In this document: positions 17,042 through 26,229 of the stretch, in pieces
How positions within the stretch are numbered: position 1 is the first letter of the stretch
How the letters are laid out: the number at the start of each line of letters is the position of its first letter
Assembly: GCA_947450095.1 (NCBI GenBank)
Contig: CANFUF010000009.1
Span: 1 to 52,600 of the forward strand
DNA from: Roseiflexaceae bacterium
GTDB lineage: Bacteria > Chloroflexota > Chloroflexia > Chloroflexales > Roseiflexaceae
Reading direction: 5' to 3'
Length of the DNA stretch: 52,600 nucleotides
Translations under genes and position numbers: made by a program
The notes under the pieces: generated by a model
What the model was told of the DNA's origin: nothing
Database searches by the model: none
What the model saw: the letters and a program-made list of their open reading frames with translations, nothing else

Positions 17042-18193
17042 GGCGACGCTATAGGCGGCTACGGCGGCGTTGACGCGGCTCTGCCAGGTGTGCTGTAAGG
17101 CGCTGTGGTAGGCTGCCTGTTGCATCGCCAGCCAGCGCTGCTGGTCGGCCATCAATGCGAGCACCGCATCAGCCAGGGCCTGGGGTTGACGGGGGGGCGT
17201 GAGGATGCCGTTGCTGCCGGTCTGCACAAACGTGCGCATCTCACCCACATCATTGCCCACCACCGGCAAGCCGGCCGCCAGTAATTCCAGCAGTTTGGCC
17301 GAGCACCGGGCCCGGTTGATCAAGGTATCATCGACGGGTACCAGTGCCACCCCCGCCTCGGCGAGCACCGCCGGAATATCGCGGGGTTGCATCCAACCGC
17401 GGATGTCGAGATGGGCATCAATCCCCGCGGCGTGCGCCAATTCGTGTAATTGGCGCTCTTCGCCATGCTCACCACTGCCAATTACAGTCAGTTGGATGTC
17501 GGGGCGCGCACCGATGATGTGGCGCATGGTGCTGACGAGGTCGGCGAGGCGAAACTCCCAGAAGCGCGTGTACAACAATAGCCGCGCTGGTGTGCGCAGG
17601 GCGGGGGCCGATGTCTGGCCGAGATCCGCTGCATTGGGCAAATAAAACACTCGTTCGCTGGCCACTCCTTGGGCCCACACCAGCCCTTCGAGGGTGCGGC
17701 TGGCCACGGTGACGCTCTGGGCGATTTGGGGCAGGCGCCCTTCTTGCCAATTAAACAATGCTTTAGCGCTGGCCGGGTAAGCCAGCTGGTCATTCCAGCC
17801 CCCACGCCCCTCGCGGTCGTCACAATCGACTACCAGCGGGATGTGTGGTGCCACGATGCGTCCGTAGTGGGCAGCCAGACCCGCCTGCCCTTTAGGTTTG
17901 AACAGATGGATCAGGTCGGGGGTAGTGGTCATGGCGCCCCGCCACAACGCCAGACTTTGCTGGGCGACCCCTGCCACACTCGGCCATGTGGGGGCTAGGG
18001 TGTGGGTGACGGGTACCGCGCCATGGACGACGGTGGTGCCGGCGTCTTGGGGGTTGTGGATGGGTGGCGCGATGATGTGCACCGTATGTCCTGCCCGTAC
18101 CAAGGCGTTGGCGAGGGGCAGCATACGGGCCAAAAGAGTGCCCTTCGGTGTAATACCGAAGGGCGCAAGCATAGCGATGCGAAGTGATTGCAT
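17033..18193 (-). CDS. Glycosyltransferase family 4 protein
   Basis: A 386-residue GT-B glycosyltransferase. The N-terminal domain opens RIAMLAPFG; the C-terminal domain has LTVIGSGEHG and ending motif AKLLELLAAGLPVVGND, where the sugar nucleotide binds. It probably transfers a sugar to an envelope lipid or polysaccharide. ATG 18193 follows AGGA with 7 bp between it and the end of the ABC permease gene, so it ends the importer operon. A functional link with the importer is not obvious. Confidence 0.85.
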   Translation of the reverse strand: MQSLRIAMLAPFGITPKGTLLARMLPLANALVRAGHTVHIIAPPIHNPQDAGTTVVHGAVPVTHTLAPTWPSVAGVAQQSLALWRGAMTTTPDLIHLFKPKGQAGLAAHYGRIVAPHIPLVVDCDDREGRGGWNDQLAYPASAKALFNWQEGRLPQIAQSVTVASRTLEGLVWAQGVASERVFYLPNAADLGQTSAPALRTPARLLLYTRFWEFRLADLVSTMRHIIGARPDIQLTVIGSGEHGEERQLHELAHAAGIDAHLDIRGWMQPRDIPAVLAEAGVALVPVDDTLINRARCSAKLLELLAAGLPVVGNDVGEMRTFVQTGSNGILTPPRQPQALADAVLALMADQQRWLAMQQAAYHSALQHTWQSRVNAAVAAYSVALQ

Positions 18194-18200
18194 GACCGTC

Positions 18201-19136
18201 CTAGAGGCGTGAGCGTGGGTCGAGCGCATCGCGCAAGCCATCACCCATGAAGTTGATGCTGAGTACGGTAATGAAAATCAAGGCGGCCGGAATCAACGCC
18301 AGATGGGCAGTCGTTTGCAAAAACTGGCTGCCGTCGGTGACTAACCGGCCCCAGGTGGGGGTGTCGGGCGGGAATCCGATACCAAGGAAGGATAGGGTCG
18401 ATTCGCTCAAAATCGCATTACCGATTTCGAGGGTGGCAGCCACAATAATCGGGCTCATGGCATTGGGCAAAATATGCCGGAACATGATGTCTGACCGTTT
18501 GACTCCCAAACAAATCGCCGCTTCCACGAATTCTTTTTGTTTGAGCGTAATAAACTGCGCCCGTACAATTCGGGCCGTCTGCATCCATGCCAGCACACCC
18601 ACCATCACCACCACAATCACAAACATGCCAAACTCAAGTCCTAGTTTGGCGGTGACCTCATTGCGGAACAGGTAGACGGTCAGGAGCAACAACGGTAGGG
18701 TGGGCAATGACAAAAACAAGTTGGTGATAAAGGTCAATACTTCGTCGACATAGCCACCGAGATATCCCGAAATAGCACCAATCAATGTCCCAATCGATAC
18801 CGCGATAACCATTGCGGCGAATCCGACTGATAGTGAAATCCGCCCGCCATACAAGGCTCGGGCAAACTGGTCACGCCCAAGGTCGTCTGTCCCAAAGGGG
18901 TGAGCAGCCACAGGTTGGCTCATGATGGCAGTAAAGTCAAGATCTTCGCGACTGACCGTCCATACATATGGGCCAATCAACACGCCGACGGTAATCACAA
19001 TCATCACAATTGAGCCAAACATGGCCAGTCGATGTCGTTTAAACCGGCGCCACGCATCGCCCCACAATGTACGGGGTTTTTTGTTGGCTAATTCGGCGAT
19101 GTCATTCGCTGTTGTATCCGCAGGGTTTGCAGCCAT
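18201..19136 (-). CDS. Oligopeptide/dipeptide ABC transporter permease, DppC type
   Basis: A 311-residue inner-membrane permease with an N-terminal cytoplasmic tail and about six membrane helices. The ATPase-coupling loop is EFVEAAICLGVKRSDIMFRH; FRHILPNA and the C-terminal LSINFMGDGLRDALDPR are typical of DppC/OppC. It pairs with the DppB-type protein encoded 27 bp upstream. No dppD/dppF ATPase gene lies in the window. Confidence 0.93.
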   Translation of the reverse strand: MAANPADTTANDIAELANKKPRTLWGDAWRRFKRHRLAMFGSIVMIVITVGVLIGPYVWTVSREDLDFTAIMSQPVAAHPFGTDDLGRDQFARALYGGRISLSVGFAAMVIAVSIGTLIGAISGYLGGYVDEVLTFITNLFLSLPTLPLLLLTVYLFRNEVTAKLGLEFGMFVIVVVMVGVLAWMQTARIVRAQFITLKQKEFVEAAICLGVKRSDIMFRHILPNAMSPIIVAATLEIGNAILSESTLSFLGIGFPPDTPTWGRLVTDGSQFLQTTAHLALIPAALIFITVLSINFMGDGLRDALDPRSRL

Positions 19137-19163
19137 AAAGGATACCTTCCGCTTATTCAGTGC

Positions 19164-20123
19164 TTAGTTGTATTTGACGCGTGGATCAAAGATACCATAC
19201 ATGATGTCGGCAATCATATTGAAAATAACTACCAAAATCGAGAAGATGAACGAAAGTGCCATTACTACTGGGGTATCGGAGTTTTGAATGGAGGTCACCA
19301 AAAGCTGACCAAGACCATTCACCCGGAATAAATTTTCGGTGATGATGGCACCGGCAAAAATTCCTGGGATACCGAGTGCCACCAAGGTGATGACGGGGAT
19401 GATACTGTTGACCACCACGTGGCGAGTAATCACCGTCCAGTCATTCAAGCCTTTGGCACGGGCAGTGCGCACATAATCGAGGGGTAAATTATCGAGCATC
19501 GATGAGCGCATAAACCGGGTTAGCGAAGCGGTTTGCTGGACGACGAGCACTAATACCGGTAGCACCATCTGATTAATGGCTTGTTTAAGCGTGACAAAAT
19601 CAGTAATTTTTAATGTCGTGCTATATACAATCGGGAACCAATGGAAGTGGATTGCGAAAATCAACATGAACGACAGCCCTGTGAAAAACGAGGGCAGAGA
19701 ACCACCAATAAACGACAGAAAGGTCGCTATTTGGTCAAAAAACGTGTATTGTTTGACCGCCGAAATAACCCCGATGGGGATTGCAATCAAAATGGCAATC
19801 AAATACGAGATCCCAACGACCTGCAACGTCTGCGGGATGCGTTGCATCACAATGTTAATTACGGGGGATTTTGAAGAGAACGAATAACCCCATTCTCCCT
19901 GTACCATTGATGTGGACCACTTGTAATACCGTACATACCACGGTTTGTCCAAGCCAAATTGCTCGCGAATGCGATTGCGGGTCGATGCTGGAATGGCTGG
20001 ATTCAAGGCAAATTGCGCCAACGGGTCACCTGGTGCCAATGCTAATACCGCAAAAATCAACACGCTAATGATTAATAGCGTGGGAAAAGCAACCAGTATC
20101 TTACGAATAATGTATTGGGTCAT
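19164..20123 (-). CDS. Oligopeptide/dipeptide ABC transporter permease, DppB type
   Basis: A 319-residue inner-membrane permease that starts with the standard YIIRKILVAFPTLL helix. The coupling loop DYVRTARAKGLND and the C-terminal FDPRVKYN are typical of DppB/OppB. ATG 20123 stands behind GGAGG; the 46 codons upstream in frame are not translated sequence of the family. It lies between the binding-protein and DppC genes. Confidence 0.93.
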   Translation of the reverse strand: MTQYIIRKILVAFPTLLIISVLIFAVLALAPGDPLAQFALNPAIPASTRNRIREQFGLDKPWYVRYYKWSTSMVQGEWGYSFSSKSPVINIVMQRIPQTLQVVGISYLIAILIAIPIGVISAVKQYTFFDQIATFLSFIGGSLPSFFTGLSFMLIFAIHFHWFPIVYSTTLKITDFVTLKQAINQMVLPVLVLVVQQTASLTRFMRSSMLDNLPLDYVRTARAKGLNDWTVITRHVVVNSIIPVITLVALGIPGIFAGAIITENLFRVNGLGQLLVTSIQNSDTPVVMALSFIFSILVVIFNMIADIMYGIFDPRVKYN

Positions 20124-20178
20124 GGAGTGACCTCCACGGTGTTCAAAGAGAAAAGGGGGGAATGAGGAGGGTGCAAAT

Positions 20179-20209
20179 GATGGAGGTTGGGGCAAGCCCA
20201 ACCTCCATC
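20179..20209 (-). promoter_or_regulatory. Intercistronic stem-loop after the binding-protein gene
   Basis: A perfect 13-bp stem GATGGAGGTTGGG/CCCAACCTCCATC with a 5-base loop lies between the binding-protein and permease genes. It lacks a T-run. Such stems often protect upstream mRNA and let the binding protein exceed the permeases. Confidence 0.7.
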
Positions 20210-20220
20210 TAGGGACTAGC

Positions 20221-22056
20221 TTACTTGTGCCAGGAATCGATGTTCCACAAGCCCGAGTCAAACGTGTTGTACGTTGGGCCTACGAGACCATTGATGATGG
20301 CATTTGGTGTGCGGCGGTTGACCAACGGAATCACAGCGTTATCCTTGATCAAGAAGTCATTCAACTCGATGGCCAAAGCGGTGCGCTTGGCGGTGTCAAA
20401 TTCGGCTTTGTACTTTGCAAACAAGGCATCATAATCCTTGTTGCAGTAACGACCGTCATTGCCACCGTTCCATTTGTTTTCGGCTGAGTTCATCTTGGCA
20501 CAGGTCCAACCTTCGAGATAGGCAGCTGAGTCAGTGCCGTCAGGACCGTTGGTGTACATTTGCATGTCGACATACATCTTGTTCAAGGTGTCGTCGATGC
20601 CCACATCACCGGAGAAGAAGACACCAGCGTCAACAGCCTTGAGGCTCACGGCAATGCCGAGTTCCTTCAAGTTGCTCTTGATGATGGCTTGTTCGCCTTG
20701 GCGAAGGGTGTTGATCGAGGTCTGGAAGTAGAGGGCCAAGGGCTTGCCATCTTTGTCAGCGCGAGCGCCGTCTTTTTCTGGGAAGCCGGCTTCGTCCATC
20801 AACTTCTTGGCGCCTTCGATGTCACGCTCACAAGTGGTGTTCTTGCTGTTGACTGATTCTGGTACAACCAAGATGTTGCAGTCTGCAACGCCGGTTGGGC
20901 CATAGAGGTTCTCGACGATGGCCTTGCGGTCGATGGCCATGTTGATGGCCTGACGAACCTTGGGGTTGGTCAAGAATGGGTGGGGCTGGCTGGGCTCTGA
21001 ACGCTTCTTGCCCAAGGCAGCATCGGGGTTCGAGAAGTTGATGACGATACGCTCGACACCAAATGAACCACCGGCGATTGGCTGACATTTGCCACCGGCC
21101 AAAATTGGCTCGAGGGCGGCCTTCGGCACTTGGAGGTTCCAAGCGTAGTCGGCTTCAGCAGTCTGACAAACGGCGTTACCAGCGGTCGTAGCATCGCCAC
21201 CACCCTTGATTTCGACGGTGTCAAATGCAGTCTTGTCGGCGTTGCGGTATGTTGGGCTCTTCACGTAGGTAACGGTGTCACCTGGCTTGAATTCCTTCAA
21301 CATGTAGGCATTGGTGCCGATTGGGTTCAAATTGGCAGCCTGACAAGCAGCATCGGTCAAAGCCTTTTCACCGATACAGTTCTCAAATTGCTTCTTTTGG
21401 AGAATCATCCCTGAGAAGCTGACGAACGAACCGTAGGGGTTCGGGGTCGGGGCAGCCCAGGTAATCTTCACGGTGTTGGCATCAACAGCCGTGATGTCTT
21501 TGATGATGGTGTAGTTTGAGCTGGTGGTGGCGGCGGTCTTGGGGTCTGAAGCGTACTTCCAGGTGAAGATTACGTCGTCAGCCGTGAAGTCCGTACCATC
21601 TGACCACTTGACGCCTTTTTTGAGCTTCCAAGTCACGCTGGTACCGTCCTTAGCGACGCCACCATTTTCGATCGTTGGGATCTCTTCGGCCAAGTAGGCA
21701 ACCAATTCGTCCTTCTCATTGTAGTGGGCCAATGGCTCGAGAATGACGGTGGCGGCGTCGAAGTCCTTGGTGCCTGATGACACGTGGGGATTCAACACGG
21801 TTGGGGCCTGCCAGTAAAGAATCTTCAATGACTTGGGGTCTGAAGCTGGGGCAGCTGCTTCCGCAGTTGCGGTGGGCTCGGCAGGAGCGGCGGTTGGTTC
21901 GGGAGCCTTGGTGGGCTCGGCGGCGGCGGCGGTTGGTTCGGCGGCCTTGGTGGGCTCAGCTGCAGGAGCTGCACCACCACAAGCGACGAGCAACGGCAAC
22001 AACAGGGCAGCTGCCAAAAGGGCTGCACTGCGCTTCCATGATGAAGCAATTTGCAT
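20221..22056 (-). CDS. ABC transporter substrate-binding lipoprotein, family 5 (DppA/OppA-like)
   Basis: A 611-residue extracytoplasmic binding protein. It has a Lys/Arg start, a hydrophobic signal and the lipobox LVACGG, then about 45 residues of Ala/Glu/Pro/Thr repeats that act as a tether. The domain begins LKILYWQAPTVLNPH and carries YLAEEIPTIENGG, WKLKKGVKWSDGTDFTADDV and VRQAINMAIDR, as in peptide-binding family 5. It is probably a peptide or related solute receptor. ATG 22056 sits behind AAAGGATC. It is the first gene of the importer operon. Confidence 0.93.
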   Translation of the reverse strand: MQIASSWKRSAALLAAALLLPLLVACGGAAPAAEPTKAAEPTAAAAEPTKAPEPTAAPAEPTATAEAAAPASDPKSLKILYWQAPTVLNPHVSSGTKDFDAATVILEPLAHYNEKDELVAYLAEEIPTIENGGVAKDGTSVTWKLKKGVKWSDGTDFTADDVIFTWKYASDPKTAATTSSNYTIIKDITAVDANTVKITWAAPTPNPYGSFVSFSGMILQKKQFENCIGEKALTDAACQAANLNPIGTNAYMLKEFKPGDTVTYVKSPTYRNADKTAFDTVEIKGGGDATTAGNAVCQTAEADYAWNLQVPKAALEPILAGGKCQPIAGGSFGVERIVINFSNPDAALGKKRSEPSQPHPFLTNPKVRQAINMAIDRKAIVENLYGPTGVADCNILVVPESVNSKNTTCERDIEGAKKLMDEAGFPEKDGARADKDGKPLALYFQTSINTLRQGEQAIIKSNLKELGIAVSLKAVDAGVFFSGDVGIDDTLNKMYVDMQMYTNGPDGTDSAAYLEGWTCAKMNSAENKWNGGNDGRYCNKDYDALFAKYKAEFDTAKRTALAIELNDFLIKDNAVIPLVNRRTPNAIINGLVGPTYNTFDSGLWNIDSWHK

Positions 22057-22166
22057 GTGTTCTGATCCTTTCGAAGAGAACGGAAATCTGATGCACACAC
22101 ATAACCCAATCGCTGAATCCATCAAACAGGTATCCAACAATGGATTATTAAATGTATGTGAGAAGT

Positions 22167-22195
22167 ATTCTAGTAGATTTATCATCTTTCGTCAA
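22167..22195 (-). promoter_or_regulatory. Sigma-70-type promoter of the importer operon
   Basis: On the minus strand TTGACG (22195-22190) and TAGAAT (22172-22167) are separated by exactly 17 bases, about 110 bp before ATG 22056. Confidence 0.6.
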
Positions 22196-22244
22196 TGCAA
22201 CAAATGTTTGTTTTATGGTGATACTTGCACAAATTCCGATACAA

Positions 22245-22400
22245 ATCCTTGGTTGTTTTTACCGAGTGGCCGTATGTCGCCTAATTTCTCTTCATATCGA
22301 CATTGATTTCGTATTTGTCGACCGGTTGGGTTGATCGGGCATCTCCGCTATATGCCGCCGTAAACGCCGCAATCTGCAACGGGTATTTGCATATATTGAG
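22245..22400 (-). pseudogene. Decayed C-terminal duplicate of the carbonic anhydrase gene
   Basis: On the minus strand this reads, with small deletions, a close relative of the last 40 codons of the intact gene at 22542. QIAAFTAAYSGDARSTQPV here matches QIAAFTAAYNGNDRPIQPV there, followed by VDM for VDV and a stop codon. The sequence beyond the stop also matches (TTGTTTTTACCGAG to CTGTTTTCACCAACGAG). The rest of the gene is missing. No other gene is seen in 22196-22541. Confidence 0.8.
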
Positions 22401-22433
22401 AAGCACTAAATAGGGATGACGAATGAATGATGG

Positions 22434-22456
22434 AAGTTGGGGATTTCCCCAACTCG
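22434..22456 (-). terminator. Hairpin downstream of the carbonic anhydrase gene
   Basis: GTTGGGG-ATTT-CCCCAAC lies in the gap after the intact gene and before the decayed copy. It resembles the stem at 20179-20209. It has no strong T-run. Confidence 0.4.
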
Positions 22457-22541
22457 TCTCAATGTGACGCCTATAGCGCTACACGTAAGTGTGTTGCGCC
22501 AACGTGTGGGCGTCTGTTTTCACCAACGAGCGGTATGTTTT

Positions 22542-23384
22542 TTAATTTCCACTCACATCGACATCGACTTCGCGATTGCCTACCGGTTGGATGGGCCGGT
22601 CATTTCCGTTATATGCCGCGGTAAATGCGGCAATCTGTCGCGCACTGAGTTGCACCGGAGTTTGCATCAATACCCAATGTACCCCTTCAGAACAGGGTGG
22701 AGTGGTCAGACTGCCGGTGTATTGATACGTCAAGGTGCTTGTCGGCAATAATTGACCCCAATCAAGGGTTGCAGTACCGTCAGTACCTTTGACCGTGGTC
22801 AGTGACTGCACAAATGGCTCCCAGGCTGCGTTGTCGCTACTGCCCTCGTCGATCATGACCCCTACTACCGCCAATTTGCCAGCGCTGTTTTTATGCACAA
22901 AATGCGCTTCGATGGCAGATTTCTTGCCATTTATTGCATGCTCACTCGGTGCATGAAAATGCATCTGGGCCAGGGTGAATACCTGACCATCAAGGGTAAT
23001 CGTGTTGCCTGCTGCGGCGACTGCTTGGATGGTGTGCCCATTATTGACAATGCCCACCGCACCCTTTTGATAGCCAAATACCGGATCAACGATGTCTTTC
23101 TTGACCGGGTTCACGATGTCGATGGGGGTTTGGGCACTGCCATCGCTACATAACGTGTAGGCTGGGTCGAGTTTGCCCCAATTCGCCGGACCTTCTTCGC
23201 CTTCGTACGTCCAATGTGCGGGAGCTGGGGTGGCGCTGGCTGCGGTTGATTGTGCTTGATAGCGGGTATAGCCATACCCGAGCGCAGCAAGTACACCAAC
23301 GACGACGAATCCACCAATAATTAGTGGTACACGAGATTTGGCTATTGTGATAACGTCCCTTTTTTTGAGGTATCGGTTGCACAT
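22542..23384 (-). CDS. Alpha-class carbonic anhydrase, membrane-anchored
   Basis: A protein of about 280 residues that interconverts CO2 and bicarbonate outside the cytoplasmic membrane. After a basic start it has one membrane helix (about 18-40), then HWTYEGEEGPANW and the zinc site: QMHFH gives His142 and His144, EAHFVH gives His161. Two Cys (TLCSDG and TPPCSEG) can form the disulfide typical of exported alpha forms. The N-terminal helix has no cleavage site, so it is probably an anchor. The start is unsure: ATG 23384 or GTG 23396, neither with a ribosome binding site. The gene is divergent from the two-component system. Confidence 0.92.
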   Translation of the reverse strand: MCNRYLKKRDVITIAKSRVPLIIGGFVVVGVLAALGYGYTRYQAQSTAASATPAPAHWTYEGEEGPANWGKLDPAYTLCSDGSAQTPIDIVNPVKKDIVDPVFGYQKGAVGIVNNGHTIQAVAAAGNTITLDGQVFTLAQMHFHAPSEHAINGKKSAIEAHFVHKNSAGKLAVVGVMIDEGSSDNAAWEPFVQSLTTVKGTDGTATLDWGQLLPTSTLTYQYTGSLTTPPCSEGVHWVLMQTPVQLSARQIAAFTAAYNGNDRPIQPVGNREVDVDVSGN

Positions 23385-23574
23385 TTTGCATGACACGATA
23401 TTAATTATAATATTTTTTTACTTGTTTAATCCGAGATTTATGTGAAAACTAATAATGTGTTTATGTTTTTAATATTTAGGCCTATTGAAGGTGGCGTCAA
23501 TAGGGTTTTCCGTTGTATTTTTGTATTTCAACGCCAAAAACAAAGGAAAAGCGGGTAATATCTTCACACTCTTT

Positions 23575-23696
23575 CACGTATTTTATCAAATTTCCTCCAT
23601 CACGATGTTCCGCTTAATGATTCCATTTTGGCACTTGAGGGCATTAATACACCGAAAAACAGTGACGCGCGGCTTAGATTGGTGTAGGTGTGAACC
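23575..23696 (+). repeat. Degenerate dispersed sequence, copy A
   Basis: It ends CGGCTTAGATTGGTGTAGGT and is related to 26041-26156 and, inverted, to 29292-29410. One frame of about 45 codons ends RLRLV-stop at the same place where copy C ends RRRLA-stop. It is probably a gene remnant. Otherwise 23397-23722 is AT-rich and shows no gene. Confidence 0.5.
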
Positions 23697-23722
23697 TAAA
23701 TCTTTTAATAAAATTTACATTT

Positions 23723-23750
23723 TTTACACAAAAATACACTAGATTATGAT
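23723..23750 (+). promoter_or_regulatory. Promoter of the two-component operon
   Basis: TTTACA (23723-23728), a 16-base spacer and TATGAT (23745-23750) lie 43 bp before ATG 23793, followed by an AT run. Confidence 0.5.
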
Positions 23751-23792
23751 ATATATATATAGTAGCTGTATCGTATGTATTCAGGTGATTTT

Positions 23793-24500
23793 ATGACTAA
23801 TCATCGTATTTTAATTGTCGAAGATCGCATGAGTATACGGACACTCATTGCCGATTATTTAACCCAACAAGCATACGAAGTGTTTCAAGCACATAATGGT
23901 GTAGACGCACTCAATCAATGTAGTACCCAAACCTTTGATTGCATATTACTCGATTTGATGATGCCACAAATGGACGGCGTGACGTTTTTGAAAGAATTAC
24001 GAAAAACATCGACGGTACCGGTCATCATAATGTCGGCCAAACTCGAAGAATACGACAAAATCGAAGCCCTCAATGCTGGTGCCGACGAATATATCACCAA
24101 ACCAGTGAGTATGCGAGAAGTCGTTGCCCGCTTACAAGCCATCATTCGCCGAGCCAATAACACATTTTCTACAACACTATCAGTGTCCCAACCTAATCCA
24201 CATGCCGCAATTCGCATCGACGAATATAGTCATACAGTGTTTTTACATAATATGCCGATTGCAGCCACAAGCACGGAATACAAAATCATTGCACACCTCA
24301 TGAAAAATCAAGGAAAAATCGTTACCCGACAAGAATTTGGAGTGGTATTATACGGTAACGAAAATGTCAAAATCGAACGCTCGATTGATATGCATATCAA
24401 AAATATCCGTAACAAAATCGAACCAAACCCCGATAATCCAATCTACATTCTGACAGCATATGGGTTGGGCTATCGAATGAATAATACAGTAGAACTATGA
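23793..24500 (+). CDS. OmpR/PhoB-family response regulator
   Basis: A 235-residue DNA-binding regulator. The receiver has Glu9-Asp10, the phosphate-accepting Asp54 in LLDLMMPQMDG and the Lys of ITKP near residue 105. The C-terminal winged helix contains TSTEYKIIAHLMKNQGKIVTR and ends GLGYRMN. ATG 23793 follows AGGTGA; an in-frame ATG at 23775 lies before that site. Its last four bases overlap the start of the kinase gene. The carbonic anhydrase gene is divergent to it and could be a target; this is a guess from position. Confidence 0.93.
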   Translation: MTNHRILIVEDRMSIRTLIADYLTQQAYEVFQAHNGVDALNQCSTQTFDCILLDLMMPQMDGVTFLKELRKTSTVPVIIMSAKLEEYDKIEALNAGADEYITKPVSMREVVARLQAIIRRANNTFSTTLSVSQPNPHAAIRIDEYSHTVFLHNMPIAATSTEYKIIAHLMKNQGKIVTRQEFGVVLYGNENVKIERSIDMHIKNIRNKIEPNPDNPIYILTAYGLGYRMNNTVEL

Positions 24501-25828
24501 AAAACAGCCTTGTTACGCGGAATATCTTCTACAATTTTTTGATGATTATCTTCCATTTCACTACGGCATCGGCTATTTATTTCATCGTTTCCTACAATAT
24601 CATTACATCAATATTTATTCCAATGGTTACACAGCGGTATACGGCAATTGTGCAGCAACACTATGCGCAATATCATAATTTCACGACATTACCGGATACG
24701 ATTACCACCAATTACCACCAATTCGTTGGCGAAGCATTTAAGCCACCCCTAGTGAGTGATGCCCATGGGCATTTGCTTTATCCACACGACCCAGCCCACC
24801 CAACAATTACCCTCACCGATTATCCCTATCGTTCCACGATATATTTGCGTGATGGCAGTTTTGTCTATCTATTACCGAGTAGTTCATTCCTTGATTATCC
24901 GCCGATGGATAAATACCCCCAACAATTTCTGCTGGTGTTTTTTTCAATGACAATTCTTGCAATTATTTCGAACATCTTTGCCACTTATATTTCAACCATG
25001 CGGATATTGCAACCTCTTTTTACATTAACCAAGCTCAGCATGATACCGTTAGCAAGTCCGCAACATTTCACCAACCAATTAGGGAAAAATACGGTGAACG
25101 AATTTGCGCAGCTGGCGCAGGCGCTCGACGAACGTGACGACGAAATCATGCGCCAGATACAACTACAGCGCCAATTCAATGCCGATATTTCGCATGAACT
25201 ACGGAATCCGCTCAATGTAATTAATGGCTATATCGAAGCCATGCGAGATGGTGTGTTACCAGCAACCCCTAATCGATTAACTATTGTGCATAGCGAAATT
25301 CAAATGCTCTATAAATTAGTCAATGATTTACGCACATTATCATTGACTGAAGTCGATAAGTTCACAATCACACTTACAGACACGCCATTGATAGTGTTTC
25401 TTGCAGAGGCATATGAGGCTATTTCGCCACTTTTTATCGAAAAAAAAATTACGTTTGCCTACACCTGTGATAATCACAATACCGTCGTCGCTATCGACAA
25501 AATGCAGCTGATGGCAGCGCTCTATAACATCATTGATAATGCCATCCGCCATACCGCAGTAAATGGTGTGATTACCATCAATGCAACAACCACAAGTAAT
25601 CACGCACTCATTGCAATCAATGATAATGGCTCAGGGATTGCCCCAGACGATATCGTGCATCTATTCAAGCGATTTAATCGTGGCAGTAACCCGATTGGCA
25701 CGGGCTCAGGACTAGGCCTAGCAATTGTCCAGGCAATTATTACCGCTCATCATGGCACCATCGCGATTGCATCAACCCTCGGCGTTGGCACTACCGTAAC
25801 AATAACCCTCCCAATTCATACGCGCTAA
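24497..25828 (+). CDS. Sensor histidine kinase
   Basis: A 443-residue membrane kinase that should phosphorylate the regulator encoded directly upstream (ATGA overlap). Two membrane helices (about 12-38 and 143-168) enclose an outer sensor region of about 100 residues. HAMP-like sequence follows, then the dimerisation domain DISHELRNPLN with His233, and the ATPase domain with NIIDNAIRH, NDNGSGI and GTGSGLGLAI. The signal is unknown. The pair is AT-rich compared with the genes around it. Confidence 0.93.
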   Translation: MKNSLVTRNIFYNFLMIIFHFTTASAIYFIVSYNIITSIFIPMVTQRYTAIVQQHYAQYHNFTTLPDTITTNYHQFVGEAFKPPLVSDAHGHLLYPHDPAHPTITLTDYPYRSTIYLRDGSFVYLLPSSSFLDYPPMDKYPQQFLLVFFSMTILAIISNIFATYISTMRILQPLFTLTKLSMIPLASPQHFTNQLGKNTVNEFAQLAQALDERDDEIMRQIQLQRQFNADISHELRNPLNVINGYIEAMRDGVLPATPNRLTIVHSEIQMLYKLVNDLRTLSLTEVDKFTITLTDTPLIVFLAEAYEAISPLFIEKKITFAYTCDNHNTVVAIDKMQLMAALYNIIDNAIRHTAVNGVITINATTTSNHALIAINDNGSGIAPDDIVHLFKRFNRGSNPIGTGSGLGLAIVQAIITAHHGTIAIASTLGVGTTVTITLPIHTR

Positions 25829-26040
25829 TAAAAATCAATACCTAGGTCAATGGCCGTGGCATAAAAATGGCACAAATAGGGATACCTGCGTACTATTGCA
25901 AGTATGCCACGATCATAGCACGCTCCTGTCGCAGAAGCGCCTCGGCTTGCGACCGGATCGAAGTGTGACGCAAGAAGTGACGGACACACCGGTAATGTCA
26001 TTGGCATATTCATAAACGACGGTTTCTATCAATATCACTG

Positions 26041-26156
26041 CTACCAAAATTGCGCAATGAATGAAAAACACCGATTAATCGTACAATTTGAAGACTTGAG
26101 TGTCGCATGGTACTGCCAAATACGCAACCTGCGGCCTAGATTGGCGTCGGTATTGA
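26041..26156 (+). repeat. Degenerate dispersed sequence, copy B
   Basis: It contains CACCGATTAATCG and ends CGGCCTAGATTGGCGTCGGT. It aligns over about 110 bp with the reverse complement of 29292-29410. In the frame that stays open in copy C it has stops and a shift. No gene is seen in 25829-26178. Confidence 0.6.
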
Positions 26157-26164
26157 TAAATTGC

Positions 26165-26220
26165 AAAAAAAACAAAAAATGCACCACACTCGGTCAGAAA
26201 ACTGACCGAGTGTGGTGCAT
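26165..26220 (-). terminator. Strong Rho-independent terminator of the aminotransferase gene
   Basis: A perfect 19-bp stem (26179-26197 with 26202-26220) and a 4-base loop are followed on the minus strand by a T-rich run. It starts 10 bp after the stop codon of the gene at 26230. Confidence 0.92.
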
Positions 26221-26229
26221 TGGATGCGA

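Noticed and set aside
23485-23742. 85-codon plus-strand frame in the gap before the response regulator
   Set aside because: It has no ribosome binding site and runs through degenerate copy A in a different frame than the one shared with copy C.
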